Of a stretch of 38,574 bases of DNA, positions 1 to 9,187 are shown piece after piece. The stretch comes from Legionellaceae bacterium. Its GTDB lineage: Bacteria; Pseudomonadota; Gammaproteobacteria; Legionellales; Legionellaceae. The first letter of the stretch is position 1. Every line of letters begins with the position of its first letter. The notes beneath the pieces are model-generated. The model was given only the letters and a program-made list of their open reading frames with translations, was not told where the DNA came from and searched no databases. The stretch spans positions 1-38,574 of the forward strand of contig JAOAUB010000068.1 in NCBI GenBank assembly GCA_030157805.1. The letters run 5' to 3'. The position numbers and the translations under genes were made by a program.

Positions 1-435
1 TATAAAGCATATCCCCTTTCACCCAACTTTCACGTTCCTGGAAAGTCCTAATCATAGGCATCGATTTTTTAGGTAATAAATAATATTGGATCTGAGAAAT
101 CACATAGCAAAATTTGCCCGGGACTTGGATGAAAAATTATAGGCATTCTAATCTTAAAGCATTTATTTTAAAGACGGCAATCATACCAAGGAAATTATAA
201 GAATTCAGAAAAATAATATAAATTGCATCTTTGAAAAGTTATGATATTTTACACGAATAACGCTGACTACATTGAATACACTAATCAGATAGTACCTTTA
301 ATCTATATAATCAGACTTTTAATGAGGGGCTGTTTGAGCTACAATGATGGTTAAAAAATGTAATAATTTGCTCGCCCTAAATTTGAGGCCTCGTGATTTA
401 TTCGCGAGACCTCCAGTCTAGTGCAATAAAGCAAC
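1..435. other. Intergenic stretch with no supported gene
   Basis: I find no convincing coding region here. The stretch is very AT-rich. A TATAAT hexamer lies at 306-311 on the plus strand without a good -35 at normal spacing. An imperfect inverted repeat at 385-413 lies downstream of the gene that ends at 436 on the minus strand. The window edge may cut a neighbouring regulatory region. Confidence 0.6.
385..413 (-). terminator. Possible hairpin after the Gln-rich protein gene
   Basis: The arms at 385-395 and 403-413 pair over about 11 positions with one mismatch and, in minus-strand RNA, one G-U pair. The loop is 7 nt. The hairpin lies about 20 nt past the stop at 436. No run of U follows it, so it may stabilise the 3' end or be a weak terminator. 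Confidence 0.35.
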
Positions 436-798
436 TTATTGCTTTGCTGCTGGAATTGACTGTTGCACTTGAGTAATTTCCTGTTGCAATGACGTTTGAA
501 TTTGCTTCATCGCAGATTGTAATTGGGTGTTCATCGTGTCTATTTTAGTTTGCAACTGCGTTTGACTATCTTTGATTTGTGCTTGCAGTTGAGTATTTAA
601 TTGTTGCAACTGTTCTTGTTGTTGCGCTTGAAGTTGTGCGAACTGGGCTTGAATTTTAACATTTAAAGCAACAACATCAGGACTAGCTGATGTAACAACT
701 GCTGTAGAATCGATTGCTGCAGGCGGAGTTGTTGCCGCTGCGAAGGTTAACGCACTAAAAACAACACATGAAAAAACGATCCCAATTTTTATTTTCAT
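436..798 (-). CDS. Exported Gln-rich coiled-coil protein
   Basis: This 120-residue protein matches no family I can name. Residues 1-20 look like a Sec signal peptide, with cleavage near the Ala-Ala-Ala stretch around 20-22. A Pro/Ala/Thr-rich linker follows to about residue 40. From about 45 to 112 the sequence is almost entirely Gln, Leu, Ile, Thr and Lys with hydrophobic residues at heptad-like spacing, so a long helix or coiled coil is expected. The mature protein is probably periplasmic or attached to the outer surface. The ATG start is preceded by AAGGAT at suitable distance, and a good promoter lies at 877-905. It is monocistronic, with mutH ending 135 bases upstream. The function is unknown; structurally Lpp- or Skp-like roles are conceivable, but there is no lipobox Cys. 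Confidence 0.7.
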   Translation of the reverse strand: MKIKIGIVFSCVVFSALTFAAATTPPAAIDSTAVVTSASPDVVALNVKIQAQFAQLQAQQQEQLQQLNTQLQAQIKDSQTQLQTKIDTMNTQLQSAMKQIQTSLQQEITQVQQSIPAAKQ

Positions 799-876
799 TC
801 TATATCCTTATATGCGGTGATTCAAAAATTAAAAGAATAGTGCACTGACTAAATTAGCGCACTAAATTCATTTCCC

Positions 877-905
877 AATATAGCGAAAAATTAATCCATT
901 CACAA
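877..905 (-). promoter_or_regulatory. Sigma-70 promoter for the Gln-rich protein gene
   Basis: On the minus strand TTGTGA (900-905) and TATATT (877-882) are separated by exactly 17 bases. This predicts a start near 870 and a leader of about 70 nt. The leader begins with an inverted repeat at 839-846 and 856-863 (AGTGCACT against AGCGCACT), which could be an operator or a 5' stabilising hairpin. Confidence 0.6.
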
Positions 906-933
906 ATAAAGCGGCTATACTCGACTTTGGCTT

Positions 934-1596
934 TCATCTAAACTCTAAAATTTCTTTGGTAAATAAACGCCTTAAATAAAATCCTCTTGGAAGAGTTAAT
1001 GTTTTATTTCCCTCAGGATCAAAACCATAACATACTGATTTGCCGTTTGCAGCTTTCGGTCGAATTTGTAAGAATTCACCAATTCCTGCATGAATTTCAT
1101 CTAAACGCCCCGTGGCAATAAGAAAAGTTAAATCTTCCCAATCCTTGGATAAAACAAGCTCTTGTTCAATCGTGGGGGACCATAATAACGAACGACCTAT
1201 ACGACGCTGTTCAAAAGAAACTGTATTCTCCCCTTCGACAGGAACCCAAAGAACGCGCTTTAACTTAGCAAAGCATTGCGAACTTTTCCAGGATTGACGA
1301 TGGATGGTTAATAAAGGGATGCTAGTAATAAACGTTGATTCAATCGGAGTCCAATTTTCACCAAGAGGAATTGTTTTTAGCTCAATGCCTAAATGTTTAA
1401 AATCAGGCGCTGACTGATTTCCCGCATCAGCACCTAAAGCAATTTCGATAGCTTGTCCGGCCCATCCTTTCCTTTTGCTTGCCTCTTTAGGGATGGAAAC
1501 ACCAATAAGGCGTGCTAATTGAAGAAAACTAAGCCCTTCAATATCTCGACAGCGTAATAATAATTCATGTTCATTCTTGAGATGATTTTTTGACAA
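934..1596 (-). CDS. mutH: DNA mismatch repair endonuclease MutH
   Basis: MutH nicks the unmethylated strand at hemimethylated GATC sites when activated by MutS and MutL. The 220-residue length is close to that of E. coli MutH. The catalytic D-(x)n-E-x-K signature is visible as Asp65, Glu72 and Lys74 in the stretch DFKHLGIELKT. The conserved KLKRVLWVPVEGE, RRIGRSLLWSP, LQIRPKA and LPRGFYLRR blocks are all present. The gene overlaps the end of the mechanosensitive channel gene by 26 bp, so it is probably the last gene of the aspS operon and translationally coupled. The start is uncertain: the nearest usual codon is TTG at 1596, but the only good Shine-Dalgarno sequence (AAGGAG, 1616-1621) lies too far upstream for it. 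Activity implies that a Dam methylase exists elsewhere in the genome. Confidence 0.93.
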   Translation of the reverse strand: MSKNHLKNEHELLLRCRDIEGLSFLQLARLIGVSIPKEASKRKGWAGQAIEIALGADAGNQSAPDFKHLGIELKTIPLGENWTPIESTFITSIPLLTIHRQSWKSSQCFAKLKRVLWVPVEGENTVSFEQRRIGRSLLWSPTIEQELVLSKDWEDLTFLIATGRLDEIHAGIGEFLQIRPKAANGKSVCYGFDPEGNKTLTLPRGFYLRRLFTKEILEFR

Positions 1597-4486
1597 CTGA
1601 GAAATCAGATTGATTCTCCTTCAGATCAATTTCAATAGGAGGAATAGGAGGTTTTATTCCTGCCGCCTTAAATTGCGCCATAATAGCAAAGAGCACTTTC
1701 GATCGAGTTTCAACTCGTGAATGCGTTGCCACATTAATAAAATAACGAATCTCAAACTCAATCAAAGCATCATCAATTTTCATCAAAAACACTTGCGTTG
1801 GTGGTTCATTTAAAATTTCTGGGATAATCGCCAGAACATCAAAAACAAGTTGCTGAACCAAAAGAGGATCATCAACCCGACTAATTTTAATCGGAATGAC
1901 CGTGCGCACAATATTGTCCTGATGCGTCCAATTCGTAAAAGGCTTACTGAACGTCTCTGCGTTGGGAATTAACACCTCCGTATTATCCCAAGAACAAACT
2001 CGCATGGAACGTATGCCGATATGAGCAACTTTTCCCTCATAATTGTCAATGGTAATAAGATCTCCCTCTCGAACAGGCCTCTCAATAAGTAACATTAATC
2101 CACCCACAATATTACTAGCAAAGTCACGAAGCCCAAATCCCATCCCCACCGCTAAACCACCAATCACCATGGATAACCCACTAAAATCCAAACCTAATAC
2201 GTGCAGCGTGGTAAATGCACCAATGATAATAACGCCGTATTGAGTAAAAACGGCAAGACTATTGCGGATACCATGATCACGGGCATCACGATAGAGCCAA
2301 CGATAGCAAAATTCGCGAGTCCATTTGGATGCCCATGTAAAAATAAACACGAGTGCAATAAACTTCAAAATACTTGCCGGTGTAATATGAATTCCGGATA
2401 AATTAACCAGTGGATAATCATAAAATTGAATAAGATTGATCATGACCCATGAATGACGATCCCATCCAAATAAATTAAATAAAATATAAAAAGCTACAAG
2501 CAACAAGATCAACCGTAAAATTTTATCCATGGGTTTTAAGATGACTTCAATCCATAACCAACCGTGACTTAAGGATGAAACCATCCACTCCGATAGCAAC
2601 TCTAACGCATCAAACATTAAACCACGACACAACACATAAAACGCAAGAACTAGTAATAATTCGACTTGATAACTGCTCATAGTCCAAGCAAGATTAATAT
2701 AGCCAACAAGACCTATAATCGCTGTGGTAAATAATGTTATTGGCACGAGCGTAATAAGCATAATCACCGCGCGCTGCAGGTAACGTTTTTTATTTTTAAG
2801 GACAGGGTGTAATAAATGGGTAATCACTTCCCTACTTCGCCAGGATACGATGGACACCGCAACTAAAAACAACATGAAAAAACGATTAAAAAGATCTTGC
2901 AGTAGTAACGATAACGGCAAAAGATGACTCAACACCATAAACGCCGTAGTCCAAGCCCCAATCAATAAAAGCCATTTAATTCGAAAATATAAATGGACAT
3001 CGTGGCCTGACTCATCCTCGTTGATTCGCTCTAACAAAACAAATCGTGCAATAATAATTAAACTGCGGAAAGTTAATCCAACAAACAACAAATTAAGTAA
3101 TAATTGGTAATTGACAAAAAGAATATGATTAAAATAACAAAGAACAACGCCCGACAAGATTAAGCCCAATGGAGTTATATTCTTTAGAAGTAAAATTAAA
3201 ACTCCATCATAAATATGACCAGATAAGCGAGAGCGTGCCGTATCTCGAGTCATGTTTTTAAGGAGTTGATTTAAAACCAACGTAAGAATGGCCAGAAGGA
3301 CTATCAATAAATACATCAACAACGTAGGCCAAGCATCTAGCCATTGATAGTTATCATGAATTTTGAGAAGTAAGTTTTTCGCATAATGATAAAACTGACT
3401 CGGAATATCGCTAATTTGAACTATAATTTCAGGCCAGCTATCAATTCGATATTCAGAAAGGCTTTGCCTAACTGCCAATTGCTTTTTGAGTGCGGCTTGA
3501 TGTGTTTCTAAATCTTCTTGCAAGGTTTGTTCTAAAATAGCAACTGTCGCAATTTTAACCTTAACCCTATTTTCTAGATCGGTAAATGCATTTTTCAATT
3601 CGTCATAATGAATATAATGTGATTCTTTTTTTAAGTTATTGATAATGGTTCTAAATGACAGCTCCATATCGCTGAATTGATTAATTGCATCTTGATAAAC
3701 ACCCGTTATCGTTTGAAGTGTGCGAATATCAGGGCTTTTCAACAATAAAAAATCAGCATGAGCCAACTTGCGTTGTAACGTTAATTCCGTGACTTTGTTT
3801 TGCGTAAAATCAATAAGTTGATTATTAAAAAATAATTTAGCCTCCAAAAGATAACGCGAATTAAACTCCGCTTGCGTTTTCATTTGCCGTTGTAAACGAA
3901 CACTTCGGTCATAAAATGTGTTTAACAAATCATTCAAACTATCTTGTTCTGCGTGCGAAATTTCTAACTTACGATGTAATATTTGTTTAGCATGCCATAA
4001 TTCCAAGCGGCGTGACTCGTCAAGCAACGTCTCTTGATAAAGTTTAGATAAATCCAAATTATCTTCAATCAACGTAGTTATTTGCTTATGTACACTGTTT
4101 AGCGCATTGATTTTATTAATAGTTTGTTGAGCGTTAATGGGTTTTTTTTCACCGAGGTCCGTACGTTGAAGTTGTTTTATTTTTTCACTGAAATCCGATT
4201 GAACCTTCTGTTGATTTGTTAGTAAATTAGCAAAACTGGAACTATTAGCTTGGTTTAACGTCATTAACGCTTTGTTTTTTTGCAATAACTGATTGTATTG
4301 CGTTTCATCAATCGGTGGGCGTATTTTTTTTGATTGATTGATAGCCTGTATTAAATTATTTTTTTGTTGCGCAAGGTATTCAATAAAATGACTGTTCCCT
4401 CTTATCGTAGCGTAACTTGCAGAAGAAACCCCCAGCATCGCAATAAGAGCGAACAGCCAAAATAAAGTCTTAAGATCGTGGCGCAA
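1571..4486 (-). CDS. Large MscS-family mechanosensitive channel (MscK/MscM type)
   Basis: This 971-residue inner-membrane channel is expected to release osmolytes on hypo-osmotic shock. Residues 1-26 form a signal peptide ending in SSASYA. Residues of about 27-370 form a helical, probably coiled-coil periplasmic region like that of KefA/MscK. Multiple membrane segments run from about 385 to 780. The C-terminal MscS core is clear: the pore-lining helix reads [19 protein letters not shown], followed by the beta domain with the segment [17 protein letters not shown]. The start is TTG with AGGA 7 nt upstream. The gene overlaps aspS by 17 bp and mutH by 26 bp. The K+-dependent regulation of MscK cannot be inferred, so I leave the symbol empty. 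Confidence 0.9.
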   Translation of the reverse strand: MRHDLKTLFWLFALIAMLGVSSASYATIRGNSHFIEYLAQQKNNLIQAINQSKKIRPPIDETQYNQLLQKNKALMTLNQANSSSFANLLTNQQKVQSDFSEKIKQLQRTDLGEKKPINAQQTINKINALNSVHKQITTLIEDNLDLSKLYQETLLDESRRLELWHAKQILHRKLEISHAEQDSLNDLLNTFYDRSVRLQRQMKTQAEFNSRYLLEAKLFFNNQLIDFTQNKVTELTLQRKLAHADFLLLKSPDIRTLQTITGVYQDAINQFSDMELSFRTIINNLKKESHYIHYDELKNAFTDLENRVKVKIATVAILEQTLQEDLETHQAALKKQLAVRQSLSEYRIDSWPEIIVQISDIPSQFYHYAKNLLLKIHDNYQWLDAWPTLLMYLLIVLLAILTLVLNQLLKNMTRDTARSRLSGHIYDGVLILLLKNITPLGLILSGVVLCYFNHILFVNYQLLLNLLFVGLTFRSLIIIARFVLLERINEDESGHDVHLYFRIKWLLLIGAWTTAFMVLSHLLPLSLLLQDLFNRFFMLFLVAVSIVSWRSREVITHLLHPVLKNKKRYLQRAVIMLITLVPITLFTTAIIGLVGYINLAWTMSSYQVELLLVLAFYVLCRGLMFDALELLSEWMVSSLSHGWLWIEVILKPMDKILRLILLLVAFYILFNLFGWDRHSWVMINLIQFYDYPLVNLSGIHITPASILKFIALVFIFTWASKWTREFCYRWLYRDARDHGIRNSLAVFTQYGVIIIGAFTTLHVLGLDFSGLSMVIGGLAVGMGFGLRDFASNIVGGLMLLIERPVREGDLITIDNYEGKVAHIGIRSMRVCSWDNTEVLIPNAETFSKPFTNWTHQDNIVRTVIPIKISRVDDPLLVQQLVFDVLAIIPEILNEPPTQVFLMKIDDALIEFEIRYFINVATHSRVETRSKVLFAIMAQFKAAGIKPPIPPIEIDLKENQSDFSVVKKSSQE

Positions 4487-6242
4487 GACGAAGTCCTACT
4501 TCATTAAGTTGTGCTAATCCAATTTCCGTCGGCGCACTGGTTAATAAACAAGAGGCTGATTGCGTTTTTGGAAATGCAATTACATCGCGAATTGAGTTTG
4601 AACCTGTCATTAACATGGCTAAACGATCAATCCCTAAAGCAATCCCACCATGAGGAGGACAACCATATTGAAGCGCCTCAAGCAGAAAACCGAATTTTTT
4701 TGTGCCTTCGTCTGCGTTGATTCCAATCAAATCAAACACCGCTTGTTGCAACTCAGGCCGGTGAATACGAATAGATCCCCCACCAATTTCATAACCATTA
4801 ATCACAATATCATAAGCTTTAGCTAGAGTTTGGGTTGGATTTTGCTTTAAAGCCTCAACATCAAGTTCTTGTGGTGACGTGAAAGGATGATGCATGGGTT
4901 GTAATTGAGTTGTTTTACTGTCGTATTCAAACATAGGCCAATCAATCACCCACAATAATCGCCAGCCCTCTTCGACTAAATGACAATCATGGCCCAATTT
5001 AACACGTAACGCACCCATATACTCACTAACTAGCGAGCCTGGTCCCGCTCCAAAAAATATCACATCACCTGTTTGAGCATGGACTAAATTAAGAAGCGCC
5101 TTAATACACTCTTCAGAAAGAAACTTAATGATAGGCGACTGAAGTCCTTCTAATCCCTGAGACAGATCATTTATTTTGATATAGGCAAGACCTTTAGCGC
5201 CATAATTACTAACAAAGTTAGCGTAATTATCAAGGTCCTTGCGACTTAAAGAAACGCCTTGGGGTAATCGAAGCGCAACAACACGCCCACCATCAAGATT
5301 AGCAGCATCTGCAAAAACTTGAAAATTAGAATTTTTAACTACTTCAGCCACATCGACGAGCTCAAGTGGAATTCGTAAATCTGGCTTGTCAGAGCCAAAA
5401 CGACGCATGGCCTCAGCATAAGTCATCCGTAACATAGGCGTGGTCAATGTAATATTAAGCAGTTGCTTAAAGACTGTTTGTAACATTCCCTCAATGAGGT
5501 TTTGAATTACATTTTCATCAATGAAGGCCATCTCAATATCTAATTGAGTGAACTCAGGCTGCCTATCGGATCTTAAATCTTCATCACGAAAACAACGAAC
5601 AACCTGATAATATTTGTCAAATCCCGACATCATCAGTAATTGCTTAAATAATTGAGGTGATTGTGGTAGAGCATAAAAACTTCCCGGATGAACACGAGAA
5701 GGAACTAAATAATCACGAGCACCTTCGGGCGTTGCTTTAGTTAGCATCGGTGTTTCAATGTCTGTAAAATCTTGTTTGTTCAGGTAGTCTCGTATAATTC
5801 GAATTAAATTATGGCGCAAAGTTAAATTACGTTGCATTTCATCACGTCGCAAATCTAAATACCGATACCGATAGCGAAGATCTTCATTGATGGCTTGATG
5901 TTCATCAGGCAAAAATGGTGGTACTTGTGATTGATTCAATATCACCAAATGAGTACCCAAAACTTCAACCTGTCCGGTTTTCATTTTGTCATTGATCATG
6001 CCAGCAGGTCGGAGTCTGACTTGACCTTCAATCTGGATTACAAATTCATGGCGTAATTTTTCAGCCACAGAAAAAACAGCCGCATTCTCAGGTTCATACA
6101 CCACCTGGAGAAGGCCAGAGCTATCTCGCACATCCAGGAAAATAACACCGCCATGGTCACGACGACTATGTACCCATCCACAACTACGAACAGTTTCCCC
6201 AACAAGCCTTTCGCTGATCTGGGTACAGTAATGCGATCTCAT
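4470..6242 (-). CDS. aspS: Aspartyl-tRNA synthetase, probably non-discriminating
   Basis: This class IIb synthetase has 590 residues, the usual bacterial length. The N-terminal OB-fold anticodon domain occupies about 1-105. Motif 2 appears as [18 protein letters not shown] and motif 3 as GIALGIDRL, with a GAD insert between them. In the anticodon domain His30 (RRDHGG) and Gly81 (RLRPAG) correspond to the His31 and Gly82 determinants that let Pseudomonas aeruginosa AspRS accept tRNA-Asn. E. coli has Leu at the first of these positions. I infer that the enzyme also makes Asp-tRNA-Asn for conversion by GatCAB. The start overlaps the DUF502 stop by 4 bp (ATGA). The fmdB-DUF502-aspS order is common in gammaproteobacteria, but the usual yebC-ruvC genes downstream are replaced by the channel and mutH. 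Confidence 0.97.
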   Translation of the reverse strand: MRSHYCTQISERLVGETVRSCGWVHSRRDHGGVIFLDVRDSSGLLQVVYEPENAAVFSVAEKLRHEFVIQIEGQVRLRPAGMINDKMKTGQVEVLGTHLVILNQSQVPPFLPDEHQAINEDLRYRYRYLDLRRDEMQRNLTLRHNLIRIIRDYLNKQDFTDIETPMLTKATPEGARDYLVPSRVHPGSFYALPQSPQLFKQLLMMSGFDKYYQVVRCFRDEDLRSDRQPEFTQLDIEMAFIDENVIQNLIEGMLQTVFKQLLNITLTTPMLRMTYAEAMRRFGSDKPDLRIPLELVDVAEVVKNSNFQVFADAANLDGGRVVALRLPQGVSLSRKDLDNYANFVSNYGAKGLAYIKINDLSQGLEGLQSPIIKFLSEECIKALLNLVHAQTGDVIFFGAGPGSLVSEYMGALRVKLGHDCHLVEEGWRLLWVIDWPMFEYDSKTTQLQPMHHPFTSPQELDVEALKQNPTQTLAKAYDIVINGYEIGGGSIRIHRPELQQAVFDLIGINADEGTKKFGFLLEALQYGCPPHGGIALGIDRLAMLMTGSNSIRDVIAFPKTQSASCLLTSAPTEIGLAQLNEVGLRLAPRS

Positions 6243-6880
6243 AAAATTTCCTCGATAGTACTAGATTGCTTAGGTTCTTTAGAATTTTGCATGACCCCAA
6301 GTGAAATAATGTATTTAAGTGCCTCATCAATGCTCATCTTTACTTCTTTTGCTTCTTTCTCAGGAACTAAAATAAGAAAACCTGAGGTTGGATTAGGGGT
6401 GGTAGGTATAAAAACGCTGATCATCACCTCACCTTCCGGCCCTACTAAAGATGAACTTCCGGTTAAAAAACTCAAGCTCCACACCCCTTTTCGAGGGTAC
6501 TCAACAAGCATCACTTTGCGAAATGCCTGGCTGTTGGTGGCAAAAACCGCTTGAATCACTTGTTTAGTTGCATTATAGATTGAACTCACCAAAGGAATTT
6601 TGGCTAATAATGCCTCTCCCCAACTAAAAAGACGTTGTCCCAAAAAATTAGTTGCTATAATTCCTGTCAGCAACAATAAAATGAGCGAAAAAACAACACC
6701 CAATCCTGGAACCTCTAAACCAAATAATTGTTCAGGTTGATATTGATGGGGAAACAAGGACACTGTTGTATCAAGAATATCAACAATGAAACGAACCACA
6801 ACAAAAGTGACTAAAATAGGTAGCCAGACAATTAATCCGGTCAAAAGATAACTACGAAAGGATCTCGTTTTCAATTTCAT
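6239..6880 (-). CDS. DUF502 family inner-membrane protein
   Basis: The protein has 213 residues. It shows two hydrophobic segments, about 12-32 and 58-80, separated by a short loop containing PHQYQPEQ. A soluble C-terminal part follows with the typical block of this family: [16 protein letters not shown], then [15 protein letters not shown] and [13 protein letters not shown]. The biochemical role is not established for the family. It lies in the conserved context fmdB-DUF502-aspS, with 4-bp ATGA overlaps at both ends, so expression is coupled with aspS. Confidence 0.88.
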   Translation of the reverse strand: MKLKTRSFRSYLLTGLIVWLPILVTFVVVRFIVDILDTTVSLFPHQYQPEQLFGLEVPGLGVVFSLILLLLTGIIATNFLGQRLFSWGEALLAKIPLVSSIYNATKQVIQAVFATNSQAFRKVMLVEYPRKGVWSLSFLTGSSSLVGPEGEVMISVFIPTTPNPTSGFLILVPEKEAKEVKMSIDEALKYIISLGVMQNSKEPKQSSTIEEIL

Positions 6881-7194
6881 TGACCTTCTTGTGTTTTTTT
6901 ATGGGCTGAAGCAGCAGTTTCAGTTGGCTGTGGTGTTGATTTTTTATCGGTAGCTTTCGATGATACCGCTTTGGATTTAGATACTGAATCTGATTTTTCA
7001 GACGAAACACTTTTAGTTTTAAAATCAGTAGCATACCATCCCTGACCTTTCAACTGGAAACCAGCTGCAGACACAAGGCGAACGAGACTTTCCTCTAAAC
7101 ATTGAGGGCAAACAAGCGCTGGTGCATCATTCATTTTTTGCATTATATCAAGTTGATGATGACATTTGCTGCATTCATACTCATAAATCGGCAT
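6877..7194 (-). CDS. FmdB-type zinc-ribbon regulatory protein
   Basis: This 105-residue protein begins with MPIYEYEC and carries two CxxC knuckles, Cys8/Cys11 and Cys29/Cys32, which define the small FmdB/CxxC_CxxC_SSSS zinc ribbon. The segment FQLKGQGWYATDFK ends the conserved domain at about residue 60. The tail from 60 to 105 is a low-complexity Lys/Ser/Thr-rich stretch, probably disordered. The family is linked by annotation to transcriptional regulation of formamidase, but its general role is unknown. It is the first gene of the operon leading to aspS, with a strong Shine-Dalgarno sequence (GGAGAGAGG) and a -10 element at 7222-7227. Confidence 0.85.
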   Translation of the reverse strand: MPIYEYECSKCHHQLDIMQKMNDAPALVCPQCLEESLVRLVSAAGFQLKGQGWYATDFKTKSVSSEKSDSVSKSKAVSSKATDKKSTPQPTETAASAHKKTQEGQ

Positions 7195-7221
7195 AAACGC
7201 CTCTCTCCAAAAATAAAATTA

Positions 7222-7227
7222 ATTATA
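7222..7227 (-). promoter_or_regulatory. -10 element upstream of the fmdB-aspS-mutH operon
   Basis: A perfect TATAAT on the minus strand lies 27 bases before the fmdB-like start codon. This predicts a leader of roughly 20 nt that contains the GGAGAGAGG ribosome binding site. No good -35 hexamer is visible at 16-18 bases, so an activator or other contacts may be needed. Confidence 0.45.
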
Positions 7228-7350
7228 TACCCATGTACTCCAAATAGCTTATCTTGCTGCATGTACAAGGTGCGCTCACACCACGATTCACAATAAAAAT
7301 CAACGAATAATTACAATCGGGTGGCAAGCCCCTATTTTGATTAATTCCGC

Positions 7351-8001
7351 TTAGAGTTGCAAGCAGATATCACTCAATAATTCACCCTGATAAGAAATCG
7401 TTGCAAGATAAGGAATCGTCATTTTTTCCTGTAAGGTTTGAATATTTTCCTGCAGAACCAACATGCTCGGGTCAAGACAATTAGCCACCCAACCCAAACA
7501 AGGTATTTGATGTTGTTTTAATACTGCATCCGTCAACAAAGCATGATTAATACAACCCAAGCGCATCCCGACAACCAAAATAACTTCTAAACCAGCATCC
7601 TTTATAAAATCAATCCAAGTTTCTTTGTTATTAAGAGGAGCCATAAGCCCCCCTGCCCCCTCAATTAAAACATAATCAAAATCACTGAACTCCGATTTTT
7701 CACAAAAACGAATCACTTCCCTTGTTGAAATGGTTTTTTGTGACAAATTGGCTGCAATATGGGGTGCTATAGGCGGTAAAAATTTCCAGTAGCAAATGTC
7801 TTCAGTTAATTTCGGATTAATTTTTTTTATTTTATCAGCATCATCACTGTATAACTCCCCGTTATTAAAATAACATCCGCTAGCTACCGGTTTAAGGCCA
7901 ATTGCCGTTGTATTTTTTCTATGTAAAAATTTCAGCATCTCGCAAATCACATAGGTTTTTCCACAATCAGTATCGGTCGCGGTAATAAAATATCGTTTCA
8001 T
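7351..8001 (-). CDS. bioD: Dethiobiotin synthetase BioD
   Basis: BioD closes the ureido ring of dethiobiotin from DAPA, CO2 and ATP in the cytosol. I place the start at the ATG at 8001, giving 216 residues. It overlaps the bioH stop by 4 bp (ATGA) and gives the family-typical N-terminus MKRYFITATDTDCGKTY; a TTG 12 bases upstream is possible but less likely. The P-loop lysine is Lys15. The first P-loop glycine (G in GTDTxxGKT) is Ala8 here, a small deviation. The EGAGG block (IEGAGGLMAPLN) and the KPVASGC segment are present. bioH and bioD form a translationally coupled pair; bioA, B, C and F are not in this window. Confidence 0.92.
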   Translation of the reverse strand: MKRYFITATDTDCGKTYVICEMLKFLHRKNTTAIGLKPVASGCYFNNGELYSDDADKIKKINPKLTEDICYWKFLPPIAPHIAANLSQKTISTREVIRFCEKSEFSDFDYVLIEGAGGLMAPLNNKETWIDFIKDAGLEVILVVGMRLGCINHALLTDAVLKQHQIPCLGWVANCLDPSMLVLQENIQTLQEKMTIPYLATISYQGELLSDICLQL

Positions 8002-8702
8002 AAAAACTCGCAAATAATATTAACGAAATCATGTGGATGCGATAAAAAAGGCATATGGCTTGCTTTTTTTAAAGCATGATATTCAAACTGAGGATAATGA
8101 CGCTGCATCATCGATAACGTTTTAAATGGAACTACCGCGTCAAGTCGACCAAAAAAAAAGCATGTTGGTTTGCAATAATTTATTAAAACCTGACGAAAAT
8201 CCCAACTCACTAAACATTCAAGACCAGCGCGCAAACCAAGACAGTGGTTATCAATTGGAAAAGACCGATTGCCAGCTTGCAAGGCTATAAAATCAGACCT
8301 TGTTTTTTCAGGATCAACTTCTAAAGACATCGCAAAATGTGAAAACATGGAAGCTTCAATCCCTGGCCACGGGTCTTCTTTAATAAAATAAGGGGATGAT
8401 GCAACTGCTATTAAATGCGATACACGTCGTTTTTCTTCCAAGGCTAATCTCATGGCATAAAGACCACCCATCGACCAACCCAGTACCGCAAACTCATCGG
8501 GCAATCGGCATAATAATAATTGCTTAAATTCATACCAACCCATCAGATCAGTCTGACCAAAACCAGGTAAATCTACCAAATAAAGCGTGTAGTGATCGCG
8601 AAGAAAAGGAATCAAGCCATTCCATACATGGTGATTAAACCCCCATCCGTGAAAAAATACGAGCGGATAACCTTCGCCGTGCGTTTGAATAAATAGGTTC
8701 AA
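7998..8702 (-). CDS. bioH: Pimeloyl-ACP methyl ester carboxylesterase BioH
   Basis: BioH hydrolyses pimeloyl-ACP methyl ester to free pimeloyl-ACP for biotin synthesis. The 234-residue alpha/beta hydrolase shows the HGWG oxyanion motif (residues 18-21), the nucleophile elbow GWSMGG with Ser77, Asp188 in FGRLDAVVP and His216 in KKASHMPF. This is the same Ser-Asp-His triad and spacing as E. coli BioH. The start is TTG, and the N-terminus then aligns well with E. coli BioH; the ribosome binding site is weak. It lies 13 bases after a secreted cupin gene and overlaps bioD by 4 bp. Other alpha/beta hydrolases look similar, but the bioD partner supports the assignment. Confidence 0.9.
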   Translation of the reverse strand: MNLFIQTHGEGYPLVFFHGWGFNHHVWNGLIPFLRDHYTLYLVDLPGFGQTDLMGWYEFKQLLLCRLPDEFAVLGWSMGGLYAMRLALEEKRRVSHLIAVASSPYFIKEDPWPGIEASMFSHFAMSLEVDPEKTRSDFIALQAGNRSFPIDNHCLGLRAGLECLVSWDFRQVLINYCKPTCFFFGRLDAVVPFKTLSMMQRHYPQFEYHALKKASHMPFLSHPHDFVNIICEFL

Positions 8703-8715
8703 AAGAAGAGCTACC

Positions 8716-9084
8716 CTAATTTTTGAGTTCTACGACGATCACTCGAATCGGCTCATGACCTATGTTTTCATCACGATGTAACTCGTTAGGAACGTCTTTG
8801 CTTAAAAAATAACTTGTATCTTTTTCAAGTTTCAAATAATGCACTTTTCCCTTGTCGTTCGTGATTTTTAATGTCCCGTTGTTCAGCGCAACGAGAACAC
8901 GGTCATGATCATGATGATGCATTTTTAATGCTTGGTGAGATGAGGGGAAAATAACTGTTTTCCAAACAACAACCTGCTCATTAGCAAGTTGAGGATATCG
9001 TTGAGTCGCTTGCGATATTGCATGTAATGGATTAGTAACATAAAGAAACATAAAAAAAAATGGGATTTTGAAATAATTTATCAA
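8716..9084 (-). CDS. Exported small cupin-domain protein
   Basis: The protein has 122 residues. Residues 1-22 form a signal peptide ending in LHA. The rest is a single cupin barrel. The first metal-binding motif is the His cluster HHHDHD at 56-61, followed by a Gly/Asn turn and TLKIT. The second motif includes ELH at about 101-103 and the final strand IRVIVVEL. It is probably a periplasmic metal-binding cupin of unknown substrate. The start is TTG with AGGGG 7 nt upstream. It precedes bioH by 13 bases and could be cotranscribed with bioHD, but nothing in the sequence ties it to biotin. Confidence 0.75.
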   Translation of the reverse strand: MINYFKIPFFFMFLYVTNPLHAISQATQRYPQLANEQVVVWKTVIFPSSHQALKMHHHDHDRVLVALNNGTLKITNDKGKVHYLKLEKDTSYFLSKDVPNELHRDENIGHEPIRVIVVELKN

Positions 9085-9145
9085 GACAGACCCCTGTTGA
9101 GTTTATTTTTAATTTCTTGTTTATTAATTAACCTCAGTTTGTTCA

Positions 9146-9170
9146 GCCCCTTTCCCTGAAGAAAAGAGGC
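9146..9170 (-). terminator. Possible hairpin after rplI
   Basis: In minus-strand RNA the arms pair over about 10 positions, including two G-U pairs, around a short loop. The hairpin begins about 18 nt past the rplI stop and before the cupin gene. No U-tract follows, so it is a weak or factor-assisted terminator at best. Confidence 0.35.
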
Positions 9171-9187
9171 GAATCATACACTACAAA

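Noticed and set aside
344-421. A 25-codon ORF on the plus strand after a TATAAT hexamer
   Set aside because: Its ribosome binding site is distant, the -10 lacks a -35 at proper spacing, and its end runs through the hairpin of the neighbouring gene. There is no homology cue.
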